From contig NZ_OESS01000002.1 in assembly GCF_900240285.1 (NCBI RefSeq), positions 310,001 through 374,000 of the forward strand: a stretch of DNA of 64,000 nucleotides. The letters are read 5' to 3'. The notes beneath the pieces were generated by a model. It was not told where the DNA came from, made no database searches, and was given only the letters and a program-made list of their open reading frames with translations. A program made the translations under genes and the position numbers. The DNA is from Halobacillus sp. Marseille-P3879 (GTDB lineage: Bacteria > Bacillota > Bacilli > Bacillales > Halobacillaceae). Position 1 is the stretch's first letter. Each line of letters opens with the position of its first letter. Below, one piece after another: positions 32,973 through 42,005 of the stretch.

Positions 32973-34056
32973 AGTTTACTTGCAGTTTCTTCTTTTTACG
33001 GGCCTTTTCTTTTTCAATTTGCTTACTACGAAGCTGTCCGCAGGCTGCATCAATATCTGTCCCATGTTCTGTACGAACTCCACACTTGATTCCTCGATCC
33101 ATAAGTGTCTGATAGAACGTCAGGATGGATTCCTTTTCACTTCGTTCATACGGGTTATCGGCTACCGGATTGTAGGGAATTAAATTAACGTACGATAAAT
33201 GGCGTTTGTCTTTCAGTAAGTCTGCGAGTTCTTCTGCTTCTTTCTTATGGTCATTCACATCTTTTAATAAAATATATTCAAAGGTAATGCGCCGGTTTGT
33301 TTTTTCTAAATAGTAATCAATCGCAGGCATAAGTTTCTCTAATGGGTAGGCCCGGTTAATTTTCATGATTTGCGTGCGGAGCTTGTTATTTGGCGCGTGG
33401 ATAGACAAAGCCAGGTTAATCTGGATGCCTTCATCCGCAAATTCATACATCTTAGGAGCGATTCCGCTTGTAGACACAGTAATATGGCGGGCCCCGATGG
33501 ATAATCCCTTTTGGTCATTTACCACTTTTAGAAAATCAATGAGATTATCGTAATTATCAAATGGTTCGCCAATCCCCATAACGACAATATGGCTGACCCG
33601 TTCGTCATTTCCCTGCTTGTCAAGGTGCTGCTGTACCTGCATAATCTGCTCGACAATTTCGCCACTTGATAAGTCACGGTTTTTACGCAGAACGCCGCTG
33701 GCACAGAACGAGCATCCGATATTACAGCCGACCTGCGTTGTAACACATACGGAAAGCCCGTAGTTGAAGCGCATTAACACAGTCTCAATTACATTACCAT
33801 CGTGTAATTTAAATAAAAATTTAACGGTTCCGTCCTTTGATTCCTGTTTAATTTCTTCATTAAGAGTTTCTATTGTAAAATGTTCTGTTAAAAGGTCGAT
33901 ACATGATTGATTTACATTCTTCATTTGAGAAAAATCGGTAATACGTTTTTGGTAAAGCCAGTCCCACACTTGTTTAGAGCGGAACTTCTTCTCGCCATGG
34001 TACGTAATCCATTCTGTCAGCTGGTCAAAGGTCAATCCGTAAATGGATCGTTTCAT
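32971..34056 (-). CDS. RlmN-family 23S rRNA (adenine-2503-C2) methyltransferase
   Basis: Radical SAM enzyme of 361 residues. The cluster motif is CNIGCSFC, preceded by the family SVCVTTQVG, and the mechanistic second Cys is seen near the C-terminus in [11 protein letters not shown]. After the cluster motif it reads [11 protein letters not shown], unlike the ASTLGGLKRNL of B. subtilis YloN as I remember it. It may be a second RlmN paralogue, rather than the one encoded with the prpC-prkC genes, and it is not close to Cfr. GGAGG lies 9 bases before the ATG at 34056. It has a basic C-terminal tail ([10 protein letters not shown]). Confidence 0.85.
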   Translation of the reverse strand: MKRSIYGLTFDQLTEWITYHGEKKFRSKQVWDWLYQKRITDFSQMKNVNQSCIDLLTEHFTIETLNEEIKQESKDGTVKFLFKLHDGNVIETVLMRFNYGLSVCVTTQVGCNIGCSFCASGVLRKNRDLSSGEIVEQIMQVQQHLDKQGNDERVSHIVVMGIGEPFDNYDNLIDFLKVVNDQKGLSIGARHITVSTSGIAPKMYEFADEGIQINLALSIHAPNNKLRTQIMKINRAYPLEKLMPAIDYYLEKTNRRITFEYILLKDVNDHKKEAEELADLLKDKRHLSYVNLIPYNPVADNPYERSEKESILTFYQTLMDRGIKCGVRTEHGTDIDAACGQLRSKQIEKEKARKKKKLQVN

Positions 34057-34430
34057 AAATACGCTCCTCCGTAAAAAAGTCACTATTTCTATGATAAATG
34101 ATTTTTTTAAAGGAAACAACCACTCAGTATAATTTGTATTATATGAATATATTGTTAAACCTCATATTAATAACTAAAGGCAGCCTATGTCATAAATTAA
34201 ACCATTATTAACAGCTGGTAGATTTATCAATAAATAGAGAGAATCTCTTTTATCCATAAAGTTTTTACTCTATTCGGCAGACAAGGTCTCTGTCTTAAGA
34301 AATTAGAAGGAGGCCGGGCGCTCGCTCGTACTTTAGAAGGGAAGGACATTAGCTTTCAGAGTCAAGATAAAAACGAGAAAGTGCCCCACAAGCAGAAAAC
34401 CATCACCCAAATATGGAGTGATGGCTTCTC
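34057..34430. other. Intergenic region ending in the sspH-2 terminator
   Basis: About 370 bases with no gene. The minus strand hairpin GCCATCACTC/GGGTGATGGTTTTC (34399-34427) ends the spore protein gene at 34431. The AT-rich left half should carry the promoter of the RlmN-like gene. Confidence 0.5.
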
Positions 34431-34616
34431 TTAATGCAATTCTTCCCGTAATTCGGATAAGGAGACCTCGAGTTCATTCTCAGGATGTTCAAGAGAATAA
34501 ATCCTCGCTGTTTCTGTTTCTTCATTAACATGCTGGATATAAATTGAAGCATTATTGTAGGTAACATTCGCCATTACTGGAGAAGCTGCAATTTCTTGTG
34601 CGCGCTGTGTGTTCAC
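34431..34616 (-). CDS. sspH: Small acid-soluble spore protein, H type (copy 2)
   Basis: Second SspH-family protein of 61 residues, starting with GTG at 34616, 8 bases after AAGGAGG. NTQRAQEIAASPVMANVTYN and the ETARIYSLEHPENEL block match the B. subtilis family member well. It is more canonical than copy 1 (4165-4350), and the same length. It follows a membrane-protein gene on the same strand by 64 bases but is probably transcribed separately in the forespore. Own terminator. Confidence 0.9.
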   Translation of the reverse strand: MNTQRAQEIAASPVMANVTYNNASIYIQHVNEETETARIYSLEHPENELEVSLSELREELH

Positions 34617-34680
34617 ATTATAGACCTCCTTTTTCTTAGCATATACAGGAAACCTGGTTTTATCCAGCGCACCCAAGGCG

Positions 34681-35910
34681 TTACTTTTCGGAGTCTTCAT
34701 TCTTCTCCTGTCTGCGGCGTCGCTGACGATAACCATAGGTTGCGTTTAGGATCGTTTCTTCACTTTCAAGTCCGGCACCGAGAGAACCTGCCAGCGTAGC
34801 AACTGAACTTGCAAGCCATGCTAATAAAACATAAGTAGTCACACTTGGAGAATGCCCTAAGCTTTGTTCCAGTATATTTCCCGGCACAAAGAGAGCAACT
34901 GCTAAGAGAAAGAGGACGAAAATAACAAAATAATAAAATAGCACAGCCACCGATAAGGTCAGCAGGGTAGCCGAGTTGTACAGCCTTACTAAAAACTTAG
35001 AGCTTCTGCTGGTATGGCTCTCCCATAAATTATGAGCTACCACTATCCAAACAACCATAGCAATCATAGCAGTGAACATTAAAGCTATAAAACGAAGGAG
35101 GCTGTATCCGTCGCTAAGCTGCCATAAAGTCGGGAAGATGAGCCCGTAGGATCCGGTTGCAAAAGCTACCGCAATTACACTTTTAAAGGAAGAAAAAATC
35201 GTCCATGGGCTGTTTGCAAGAACCATTCCTGATAAAAGTCTGATACGGCCGGTGGTTTTATGCTTATTGTAAAACCTCACCCCATCATCATTTTCATTTT
35301 GGTTAAAATGTGTTTTTTCGATAGGTGACATCCGCTCTGTTAAGCTATGACCAATTAACCGTTCAGCAGCCCGCTTCTTCCTCATTTGACTCCTGGTTTT
35401 CTGTTTGTCAGCTAGTGGTTCCTCTTGTATGGCTTCCTGCTGATGGATTTCCCGAGTCAATTGAAAAATCGATTCCCGCAGCCGGCGCTGCAATGGAAAG
35501 GCCCCTAACGACGGAAAAGAAATGAAACCTGCTTTTCTATCTTTACTGGCTTCAGCAACAACTAAACGATTAGATGAAAGGATAGGTAAGTCTGTAATGC
35601 AAATTGCATAATTCCAATCGTGGTCATTTTTAAATGCTTCTGTTTTCTCCATAATTTCAATGGCGTCTTCTGTACCACCTGTTAAAGGGTCAGTTAATAC
35701 TTTAATCTCCCAATTGATTTGATCGTCAATTTGGTCATTAAGAAGTTGAGGGAGATCTTCTACAAGCTTGTAAGCGAATTTTTCTGCGAGCTCCGGTGCG
35801 GGCACTAACCCTAATGTAATCGTCTTGAATTCTGCAGGTGAACTCTCATCTGTGTACGTCTGTTCATTTGTTTCTGTGTCTGAGTAGGTAGTAGTGTGCT
35901 GATTAGACAA
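34681..35910 (-). CDS. Unrecognised membrane protein with a soluble N-terminal domain
   Basis: A 409-residue protein. Residues 1-25 are polar, 28-150 form a soluble alpha/beta domain (TITLGLVPAPELAEKFAYKL, YAICITDLPILSSNRLVVAE), 150-225 are charged, and the C-terminal part has four to five membrane segments (about 228-385), ending in a basic-acidic tail. I do not recognise a function. TTG start at 35910 with GGAGGAG upstream. Confidence 0.7.
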   Translation of the reverse strand: MSNQHTTTYSDTETNEQTYTDESSPAEFKTITLGLVPAPELAEKFAYKLVEDLPQLLNDQIDDQINWEIKVLTDPLTGGTEDAIEIMEKTEAFKNDHDWNYAICITDLPILSSNRLVVAEASKDRKAGFISFPSLGAFPLQRRLRESIFQLTREIHQQEAIQEEPLADKQKTRSQMRKKRAAERLIGHSLTERMSPIEKTHFNQNENDDGVRFYNKHKTTGRIRLLSGMVLANSPWTIFSSFKSVIAVAFATGSYGLIFPTLWQLSDGYSLLRFIALMFTAMIAMVVWIVVAHNLWESHTSRSSKFLVRLYNSATLLTLSVAVLFYYFVIFVLFLLAVALFVPGNILEQSLGHSPSVTTYVLLAWLASSVATLAGSLGAGLESEETILNATYGYRQRRRRQEKNEDSEK

Positions 35911-36177
35911 GAGTCTCTCCTCCTTTTTTAGCTCTCTCGTACTTGTCCATTAAGCAAATCTGTATTATTCATACCCTGTGAGAATGCATCTTACACTTTA
36001 AATAGGCCCACCTTAATTTTAAGTTTTTAGTACCTGTGAATTTCTTCTTAATCTACTCATATCCTTTTTTGGGGTGATTCACCGCCGGCCAGCCTTATAT
36101 TATGCCGTTCACCATTATAAACTATAAAAAGGATTTTCAGCACAATCATAGAATTAGTTTCTAAAAGGAGTGGTTGG

Positions 36178-37206
36178 ATGATTAAAATAAATCAAGTAAA
36201 AGAAGATCTGGCTGAGGAAATTGAACAGGTTAAAGGGTTTTCAGGGGCAGTGTATGTCAAGGGGAAGGGAATGACTTATCAAGGTGCTTATGGCTTTAGA
36301 AACCGTGAAGAGAACCTGCCTAATAACCCGACTACACGGTTTGGTATTGCGTCGGGTTGTAAGCTTTTTACTGCTGTCGCTATTGCTCAGCTTGTTGATC
36401 AGGGTTTATTAAATTTCCACACAAGGTTAGATGAATGTTTAAATCTTAATTTTACTCACTTTGATCCATCGATTACTATTCATCAATTGCTTACTCACTC
36501 CTCCGGTATACCTGATTATTTTGATGAAGAGGGAAATGTAAACTTTGAAGAGTTATGGAAAGAACAACCCACATACGAACTGAAGGAATTAAAAAATTTC
36601 CTGCCTATGTTTCAACATGAAAGAATGAAGTTTTTACCGGGAGAAAAATTCCACTATAACAACGCGGGATATATCATATTAGGACTGATTATTGAACAAC
36701 AGACACGGATGAAGTTTACCGATTATGTCGAAGAGCATGTTTTGAAGAAGGCAGGGATGGATCAATCCGGTTACTTTTCAATAAACAAGCTGCCTCGTAA
36801 TACTGCAAATGGATATATTGACTTGGAGGATGGAAGCTGGAAAACTAATATTTTTTCTATTCCCATTAAAGGTGGAGCGGATGGAGGAGCATTTGTAACA
36901 ACTCCTGACATGGTTAGATTCTGGGATTCCCTCTTGAATTGTGAGTTAATTAGTGAAGAAAACACCATTGTTTTACTTTCCCCTCATGCTCAAGCAGATA
37001 ACGAATTGTATTATGGCTATGGAGTATGGATGAATATTGCTCATGATGAAGTGTACAAGTACCATGTGATGGGGTATGATCCCGGGGTCAGCTTTCATTC
37101 AGCCTTTTATCCTCAATTAGACCTGACCCTTGCTGCTGCGTGCAATAAAAATGTAGGAGCATACGAGGTGGTTAAAGCCGTGGAGAAGGTTGTTTTTCAT
37201 TATTGA
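36178..37206 (+). CDS. Beta-lactamase-family (class C-like) serine hydrolase
   Basis: A 342-residue protein of the serine beta-lactamase/D-Ala-D-Ala peptidase superfamily without a signal peptide, so likely cytosolic. The SxxK motif is Ser59-GCK (GIASGCKLFTA), the Tyr-x-Asn motif is FHYNNAGYI, and HQLLTHSSGIPDYF is typical of the group. Such proteins are often esterases or peptidases; substrate unknown. AAAGGAG precedes the ATG. Confidence 0.88.
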   Translation: MIKINQVKEDLAEEIEQVKGFSGAVYVKGKGMTYQGAYGFRNREENLPNNPTTRFGIASGCKLFTAVAIAQLVDQGLLNFHTRLDECLNLNFTHFDPSITIHQLLTHSSGIPDYFDEEGNVNFEELWKEQPTYELKELKNFLPMFQHERMKFLPGEKFHYNNAGYIILGLIIEQQTRMKFTDYVEEHVLKKAGMDQSGYFSINKLPRNTANGYIDLEDGSWKTNIFSIPIKGGADGGAFVTTPDMVRFWDSLLNCELISEENTIVLLSPHAQADNELYYGYGVWMNIAHDEVYKYHVMGYDPGVSFHSAFYPQLDLTLAAACNKNVGAYEVVKAVEKVVFHY

Positions 37207-37210
37207 ATGA

Positions 37211-37423
37211 ATAACTTTAACAAAACTATCCGCTGAAGAAGTGAAAGTATATTTAAAGACAAATGAAACTATACAATACGCACATACATTGGAGGAACAG
37301 ATTCAAGGGCAAATCGAAGCGGGTTTTGTTATTGATGGTTTCTATGAAGACAATTTTGGAGGCAGCCGTCCGCTGGATCCTTATATACATACCTTTATTG
37401 CAACTAAAGCTGTAAAGCTTTAG
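37211..37423 (+). pseudogene. C-terminal fragment of a class I SAM-dependent methyltransferase
   Basis: The frame reads LTKLSAEEVKVYLKTNETIQ, then AHTLEEQIQGQIEAGFVI, GFYEDNFGG and PLDPYIHTFIATKAVKL. This matches the C-terminal 65-70 residues of a common Bacilli methyltransferase family. The SAM-binding Rossmann part is missing: a stop codon lies at 37208-37210 and the serine hydrolase gene ends at 37206. The remnant of a deletion is the best explanation. A GTG at 37241 would give a 60-residue product, but nothing suggests it is functional. Confidence 0.7.
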
Positions 37424-37551
37424 AAGAAAAGAGAAAGCATTCAATGGTAGAAGGAGAGAGGGCTGTAACTTGAAATAAATGTAGAAAAAAACGAAACATT
37501 TTTTGTTTAGTTTCGTAATAGGTATAGATATTGATTTTTAGGGGGAGAATC

Positions 37552-40284
37552 GTGACAAAACAAACAAGAAGCATTAGCCCGGAAACCGCTGGAAAGGTGA
37601 AAAAGCTGGGTTCATTTATTGGCAGGATCCTTGGGGTGCTGTTCATCCTGGCTTTTATCGGCTGGTTATCCGTTTACTGGATTACTGATTACATATGGAT
37701 GGATACTCTCGGATTTCGTAACGTATATACAACGATTTTAGGAAGCAAGGTCTTATTAACCATTATAGGATTCGCTTTATTTTTTATTACGAGTTATTTT
37801 ACCTTGTCATGGATTAGAAAGTCGTATTTAGGACATTTTGATCCATCGCAGCTTCCTGCCTTTATCCGTGAAAAGAAGTGGAGCCGGATCACAGCCGGAG
37901 GTATTGCTCTTTTTGTCGGGGGAGTAGGCAGCATTATTGTCCAGGGAATAGGGTGGGAATTATGGTTGAAGTTTCTGCATCATGCTTCCTTTGGGGAGAA
38001 TGACCCTCATTTCTCCATGGATCTTTCATTTTATATGTTTGAATTGCCTTTCCTGGAGTTTGCGATAGGGACTTTGCTCGGGTTATCAATTTTTCTATTG
38101 CTTATCGAAATAGGCTTTTACTCTTCGTTTCGTATGTACCGCAGGAGCCGTGCTGCTCAAATCCATATGGGGATTACATTAGGAATAATCGGACTGCTTC
38201 TGGCAGCTTCCCATCTGCTTGAGCCATACGAAACGTTGTTAACGAATCAAGTGAATATATTCCAGGAAAGTGTCGTTCACGGGTTAAGCTACACAGACAG
38301 CGTTGTGAATATTCCAGCTTCTTACGTGATGGCTGGTACTGCTGTCCTTGGTGCGCTCTGGATGATTATTGCTTTAACTAAAGGAAATTTAAGAACTATG
38401 ATGGTGCCGGTAATTGTTTACGGCAGTCTGGCCTTATTAGCACAGGGAGCATCATTTATTGTCCAGAATTACGTGGTATCTCCAAATGAATTTTCCAAAG
38501 AGAGTCCTTATCTGGAACACAATCTGGATTTTACCCGGGCTGCGTATGAATTAAATAGTATTGATGAAAGGGAACATCCAGGGAACCAATCTCTTGATGA
38601 GGCTATGGTTGAGCGGAATGAATTAACGATAAATAATGTAAGAATCAATGATGCGCGTCCCATCCTTGATGTTTATAACCAGCTTCAAACGTTTCGGACG
38701 TACTATGAGTTTAATGATATTGACATCGATCGATACGAAGTGGATGGAGAATATCAACAAGTCTTTCTTGGAGCAAGAGAACTTAATACCTCAGATCTTC
38801 CTTCGCAATCAAAAAATTGGGAGAATCAGAACTTACGATACACCCACGGATATGGCGTGGCGATGAGTGATGTAAATGAAATAACATCACAGGGACAGCC
38901 TGAGTATATGCTTCAAAACATTCCGCCAGAAGGGGAGATCGAGGTTGAAAGACCACAAATTTACTTTGGAGAAGAAAATTCCAGGAATGTGATGGTAAAC
39001 AGTGAAGTTGATGAATTTGATTATCCGGCTGGAGATGAAAACATGTCATCCAGATATGAAGCAGATGCTGGTATTCCGTTAAGTGGTCTGAATCGTTTAT
39101 TGTTTTCAATAAACGAAGGGTCCTTCCGCATGTTCGTTTCAGACCAGATTACAAGTGATAGTCAGCTGCTTGACACACGCAACATTATGGACCGTGTAGA
39201 GCGTATCGCACCGTTTTTTGAATACGATGATGACCCGTACATTTTTATTCGGGATGATGGCAGTTTAGCGTGGTTAATAGATGCATATGTCACAGCAGAG
39301 GATTATCCTTACTCAGAGGCCCATAGGGAAAATGAAAATTATATTCGCAATTCTGTTAAGGTTGAAGTAGATGCTTATACTGGAGAAGTAGAGTTTTACG
39401 CAGTAGAACCTGATGAACCACTGCTGCAAACGTATGACGCAATGTTCCCTGAGTTGTTTACTAAAGAAATTCCAGAGGATGTTCAAGCTCACTTCCGCTA
39501 TCCAATCGATTTATTTAAAATCCAGGCTGAGATGTATGGAACCTATCATATGACTAACCTTGAAGTTTTTTATAATCGGGAAGATTATTGGCAATTCCCC
39601 ACAGAAAAATATTTTAATGAAGACATTGAAATGGAACCTTATTATGTAACAATGCAGCTCCCTGAATACGAGGAAGAGGAATTTGTACTTATGATGCCGT
39701 ATACCCCAAGAAATCGTCAAAATATGGTGGCATGGATGGGCGTGCGTAACGATGGGGAAAACTACGGAGAAACGTTCGTTTACCAATTCCCGAAACAGCG
39801 TAATGTTTATGGTCCCCAGCAAATTGAGAATCGCATTAACCAGGACAGCACGATTTCCCAGCAGCTTAATTTATGGTCTCAGGGAGGATCAGAAGTTATT
39901 AGAGGCAATCTGCTGGCCATTCCTATTGAAGATACTGTGATGTATGCTGAACCTATTTACATTGAATCTTCTAACGAAACTTCATTGCCAGAAGTCAAAC
40001 AAGTTATCTTAGCTTATGGTGATGAAATCGTAATGGAGCCGACGTTTGATCAGGCAGTTGAACGAATGCTTAGTCTGATTGATCCGGATGTAGAAATGGA
40101 AGAAGATGAAATTGAAGAGGACCCGCAAGCTGAAGGAGAAGAAGCATTAATTGAATCTGAAGAAATCCTACAGGAAATTTCTTCACTATTTGATGAATAC
40201 CAAAATGCCCTATCCAGTGGAGACTGGGAAGAAGCGGGAGCAATCATGGGAGAGATTGAGGAACAATTAGCAGAGAATGAATAA
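37552..40284 (+). CDS. UPF0182-family large membrane protein
   Basis: A 910-residue protein of the UPF0182 family, function unknown. Seven or so membrane segments in the first third (about residues 20-300, including ITDYIWMDTLGF), then a large extracellular domain that includes the conserved FTRAAYELNSI, IDAYVTAEDYPYSE and YVTMQLPEYEEEEFVLMMPYTPRNR blocks. The last 70 residues are very acidic (EEDEIEEDPQAEGEEALIE) and end in a helix. The acidic tail fits a halotolerant host. GTG start at 37552 with GGGGGAG 4 bases upstream. Confidence 0.92.
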   Translation: MTKQTRSISPETAGKVKKLGSFIGRILGVLFILAFIGWLSVYWITDYIWMDTLGFRNVYTTILGSKVLLTIIGFALFFITSYFTLSWIRKSYLGHFDPSQLPAFIREKKWSRITAGGIALFVGGVGSIIVQGIGWELWLKFLHHASFGENDPHFSMDLSFYMFELPFLEFAIGTLLGLSIFLLLIEIGFYSSFRMYRRSRAAQIHMGITLGIIGLLLAASHLLEPYETLLTNQVNIFQESVVHGLSYTDSVVNIPASYVMAGTAVLGALWMIIALTKGNLRTMMVPVIVYGSLALLAQGASFIVQNYVVSPNEFSKESPYLEHNLDFTRAAYELNSIDEREHPGNQSLDEAMVERNELTINNVRINDARPILDVYNQLQTFRTYYEFNDIDIDRYEVDGEYQQVFLGARELNTSDLPSQSKNWENQNLRYTHGYGVAMSDVNEITSQGQPEYMLQNIPPEGEIEVERPQIYFGEENSRNVMVNSEVDEFDYPAGDENMSSRYEADAGIPLSGLNRLLFSINEGSFRMFVSDQITSDSQLLDTRNIMDRVERIAPFFEYDDDPYIFIRDDGSLAWLIDAYVTAEDYPYSEAHRENENYIRNSVKVEVDAYTGEVEFYAVEPDEPLLQTYDAMFPELFTKEIPEDVQAHFRYPIDLFKIQAEMYGTYHMTNLEVFYNREDYWQFPTEKYFNEDIEMEPYYVTMQLPEYEEEEFVLMMPYTPRNRQNMVAWMGVRNDGENYGETFVYQFPKQRNVYGPQQIENRINQDSTISQQLNLWSQGGSEVIRGNLLAIPIEDTVMYAEPIYIESSNETSLPEVKQVILAYGDEIVMEPTFDQAVERMLSLIDPDVEMEEDEIEEDPQAEGEEALIESEEILQEISSLFDEYQNALSSGDWEEAGAIMGEIEEQLAENE

Positions 40285-40416
40285 GTTTTAAACATGGAGA
40301 ACGAGATAGCCGAGATTACTGAAAGTAGTTTATCGTGAAGAAGCACGGGTGGTCGTCCGCTAAAAAGGGGAAGAGGCCTTCGTTCCTTGCGGCAAGAAAA
40401 AAGCTTGCGGAAAAAC

Positions 40417-40667
40417 GAGGCCACTGAAAAAGTCCTTTCTGATCTAGAAGAGCTTATAAAGTTTGTTGTTGCTTCTCACGAATCGCTTATCGGTGGATGC
40501 TTGCCAGGGGCACGGCCTCAGCTAACTTGGTCAAGAAGGTCACTTGACCAAGTAGATCTTCTGCTCGTGCTGTTCCCGCGACGCACCGGACGTGCTAGTG
40601 TTGATGTTGGCCACAGGACGTGGACGGTTTTAATCGACCAGGCGTCACCACCGAACGCTCATCGTGG
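40417..40667 (+). repeat. Dispersed repeat, copy 1 (251 bp)
   Basis: Begins GAGGCCACTGAAAAAGTCC and ends CGAACGCTCATCGTGG; a second copy lies at 50021-50232. The shared core includes TTGTTGCTTCTCACGAATCG, TATCGGTGGATGCTTG, the 10-bp inverted repeat CTTGGTCAAG/CTTGACCAAG and TTCCCGCGACGCACCGGACG. Copy 1 has an extra TCTAGAAGAGCTTAT-like segment near the left and about 28 extra bases flanked by GGACGTG. The first 20 bases resemble IS1182-family ends, and a transposase fragment follows. A reading frame across it is not coding in appearance. Confidence 0.8.
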
Positions 40668-40673
40668 TCTTAA

Positions 40674-40896
40674 CAGAGGTAAAACAATAGAAAAGGAAGT
40701 CATTGAATCCAAGTCTGTCATCTTAGATGCCACGCATACCCGATCACGATATAAACAGCTGTCTCCAGAAGAAGTGTTGCGCAATCGATCAAAATCCGTA
40801 TGCAAGACGATTGACACAGTAGATGAAAGCATGAAAGAGAAGTTCCCAGAGAAGCCGATGGAGAATAACCTTGGTTGCCCTACTCCAAACGTCTAG
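40674..40896 (+). pseudogene. IS1182-family transposase fragment
   Basis: The frame GKTIEKEVIESKSVILDATH, then TRSRYKQLSPEEVLRNRSKS and DESMKEKFPEKP matches the middle of IS1182-group DDE transposases, where the Asp in LDATHT is the second catalytic region. The N-terminal part is replaced by the dispersed repeat and the frame ends at 40896, so the element is inactive. No matching right-hand inverted end is visible after it. Confidence 0.75.
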
Positions 40897-40969
40897 TCGA
40901 GGTTATGGAGAAAGAACCGTTTTCGGCGGTATAAGCTATATTTCCTCTTTCCGAATACGCAGCGTCCGA

Positions 40970-41002
40970 CAGTGCTTCTAACTTGTTAGAGGCACTGTTT
41001 TT
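40970..41002 (+). terminator. Intrinsic terminator
   Basis: CAGTGCTTCTAA pairs with TTAGAGGCACTG around TTG-type loop bases, followed by TTTTTATT. It may end transcripts from the UPF0182 gene or from the IS remnant. Confidence 0.7.
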
Positions 41003-41070
41003 ATTATACAAGGCCTTCTAGGAGCTGAAAAAATCAACACACTTTTCCTTCGTAAATAAGAGTACGATCT

Positions 41071-41565
41071 TCAAGGATGGATTAAAACAGGAGTACCGAT
41101 AGGAATGATGCTTGCAAGCTCTTCAACATCATGGTTATACATGCGGATACATCCTAGTGAAACGGCTTGCCCGATGGAGGATGGATCATTTGTGCCATGA
41201 ATTCCATAATGTTGTTTGGATAAACTCATCCACATCGTTCCATACGGGCCACCTGGGTTTGGCGCTTTATTAATAATGACGAAATCTCCGACTGGCGTTC
41301 CGTGAAGCATCCTGCCGACCGCGATAGGGTATTGTTTTTCCATTACGCTGTTTTTAAACAGTGTCAACTGGCGGTTGTTAATCGAAACGTCGATTTGATA
41401 AGGGATAGTATCTGGATCGGGGAGACCGGGAATGGTAATTGTTTGTCCGGAATAAATTAAATCAGGATTTAGTGAAGGATTAGCCCCGATAAGCGCAGGG
41501 AGGGGAGTACGGTAATCGAGTGAGATTTGAAATAAAGTTTCGCCGGGTTTAACCGTATGAATCAT
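41071..41565 (-). CDS. LysM L,D-transpeptidase (YkuD-like)
   Basis: A 164-residue protein with an N-terminal LysM domain ([20 protein letters not shown], residues 1-48) and a YkuD catalytic domain. The active-site motif is [11 protein letters not shown]...[11 protein letters not shown] with the nucleophilic Cys. No signal peptide is seen, as in B. subtilis YkuD, which is found in spores. It cross-links peptidoglycan through 3-3 bonds. AGGAGGTG precedes the ATG. Confidence 0.93.
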   Translation of the reverse strand: MIHTVKPGETLFQISLDYRTPLPALIGANPSLNPDLIYSGQTITIPGLPDPDTIPYQIDVSINNRQLTLFKNSVMEKQYPIAVGRMLHGTPVGDFVIINKAPNPGGPYGTMWMSLSKQHYGIHGTNDPSSIGQAVSLGCIRMYNHDVEELASIIPIGTPVLIHP

Positions 41566-41726
41566 GATAATTCACCTCCTAAATTATTCATGACGTTATT
41601 AACCTGGATCACTGCGTAAACACTCATGACCTGATCAACTCCAAAACACGGTGTTCTTTTACCTTTGTGTATAACAGCATTTGAGATCGAACAAACTAGC
41701 AGCAAAACCGTACGAGGAGGAACGTT

Positions 41727-41954
41727 ATGAAAATTAAATATTACTGCCGTCAATGTAACCGTCAGGTAGGTCAGTTGGATGCCGCACAGACCGATGTGTC
41801 ACAATTAGGATCAGATGTATTAAATGATGCGGATCAGCAGCAAACCGTTCAAATGGAAGGGGAGCACGGGCTCGCCATTCGTACGATTTGCGACGACTGT
41901 AATGAATCAAAGAGTCAGTCTTCTGTTCGCTATGATCCTAATATTTTCAGTTAA
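41727..41954 (+). CDS. Fin-family anti-sigma-F factor
   Basis: A 75-residue zinc-ribbon-like protein with two CxxC pairs (YYCRQCNRQVG and TICDDCNES), matching B. subtilis Fin (YabK), which inhibits SigF to help the switch to SigG in the forespore. It is not in the usual spoVT/mfd neighbourhood, so it may be a paralogue of the true fin gene. AGGAGGAACG precedes the ATG. Confidence 0.8.
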   Translation: MKIKYYCRQCNRQVGQLDAAQTDVSQLGSDVLNDADQQQTVQMEGEHGLAIRTICDDCNESKSQSSVRYDPNIFS

Positions 41955-41960
41955 TCTCTC

Positions 41961-41999
41961 CGTCCTTACACAATTTTTTTGTGTGTAAGGACGTTTTTT
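41961..41999 (+). terminator. Intrinsic terminator
   Basis: CGTCCTTACACA pairs with TGTGTAAGGACG around a T-rich loop, followed by TTTTTTATTT. Ends the Fin-like gene. Confidence 0.88.
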
Positions 42000-42005
42000 A
42001 TTTAA

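Noticed and set aside
40527-40553. Inverted repeat CTTGGTCAAG/CTTGACCAAG as a regulatory operator
   Set aside because: It is present in both copies of the dispersed repeat, so it belongs to the repeat rather than to a local gene.
40387-40896. A 169-codon plus-strand frame
   Set aside because: The first half runs through the dispersed repeat, which has no protein-like composition and is also found alone at 50021. Only the end (from about 40674) is a transposase fragment.
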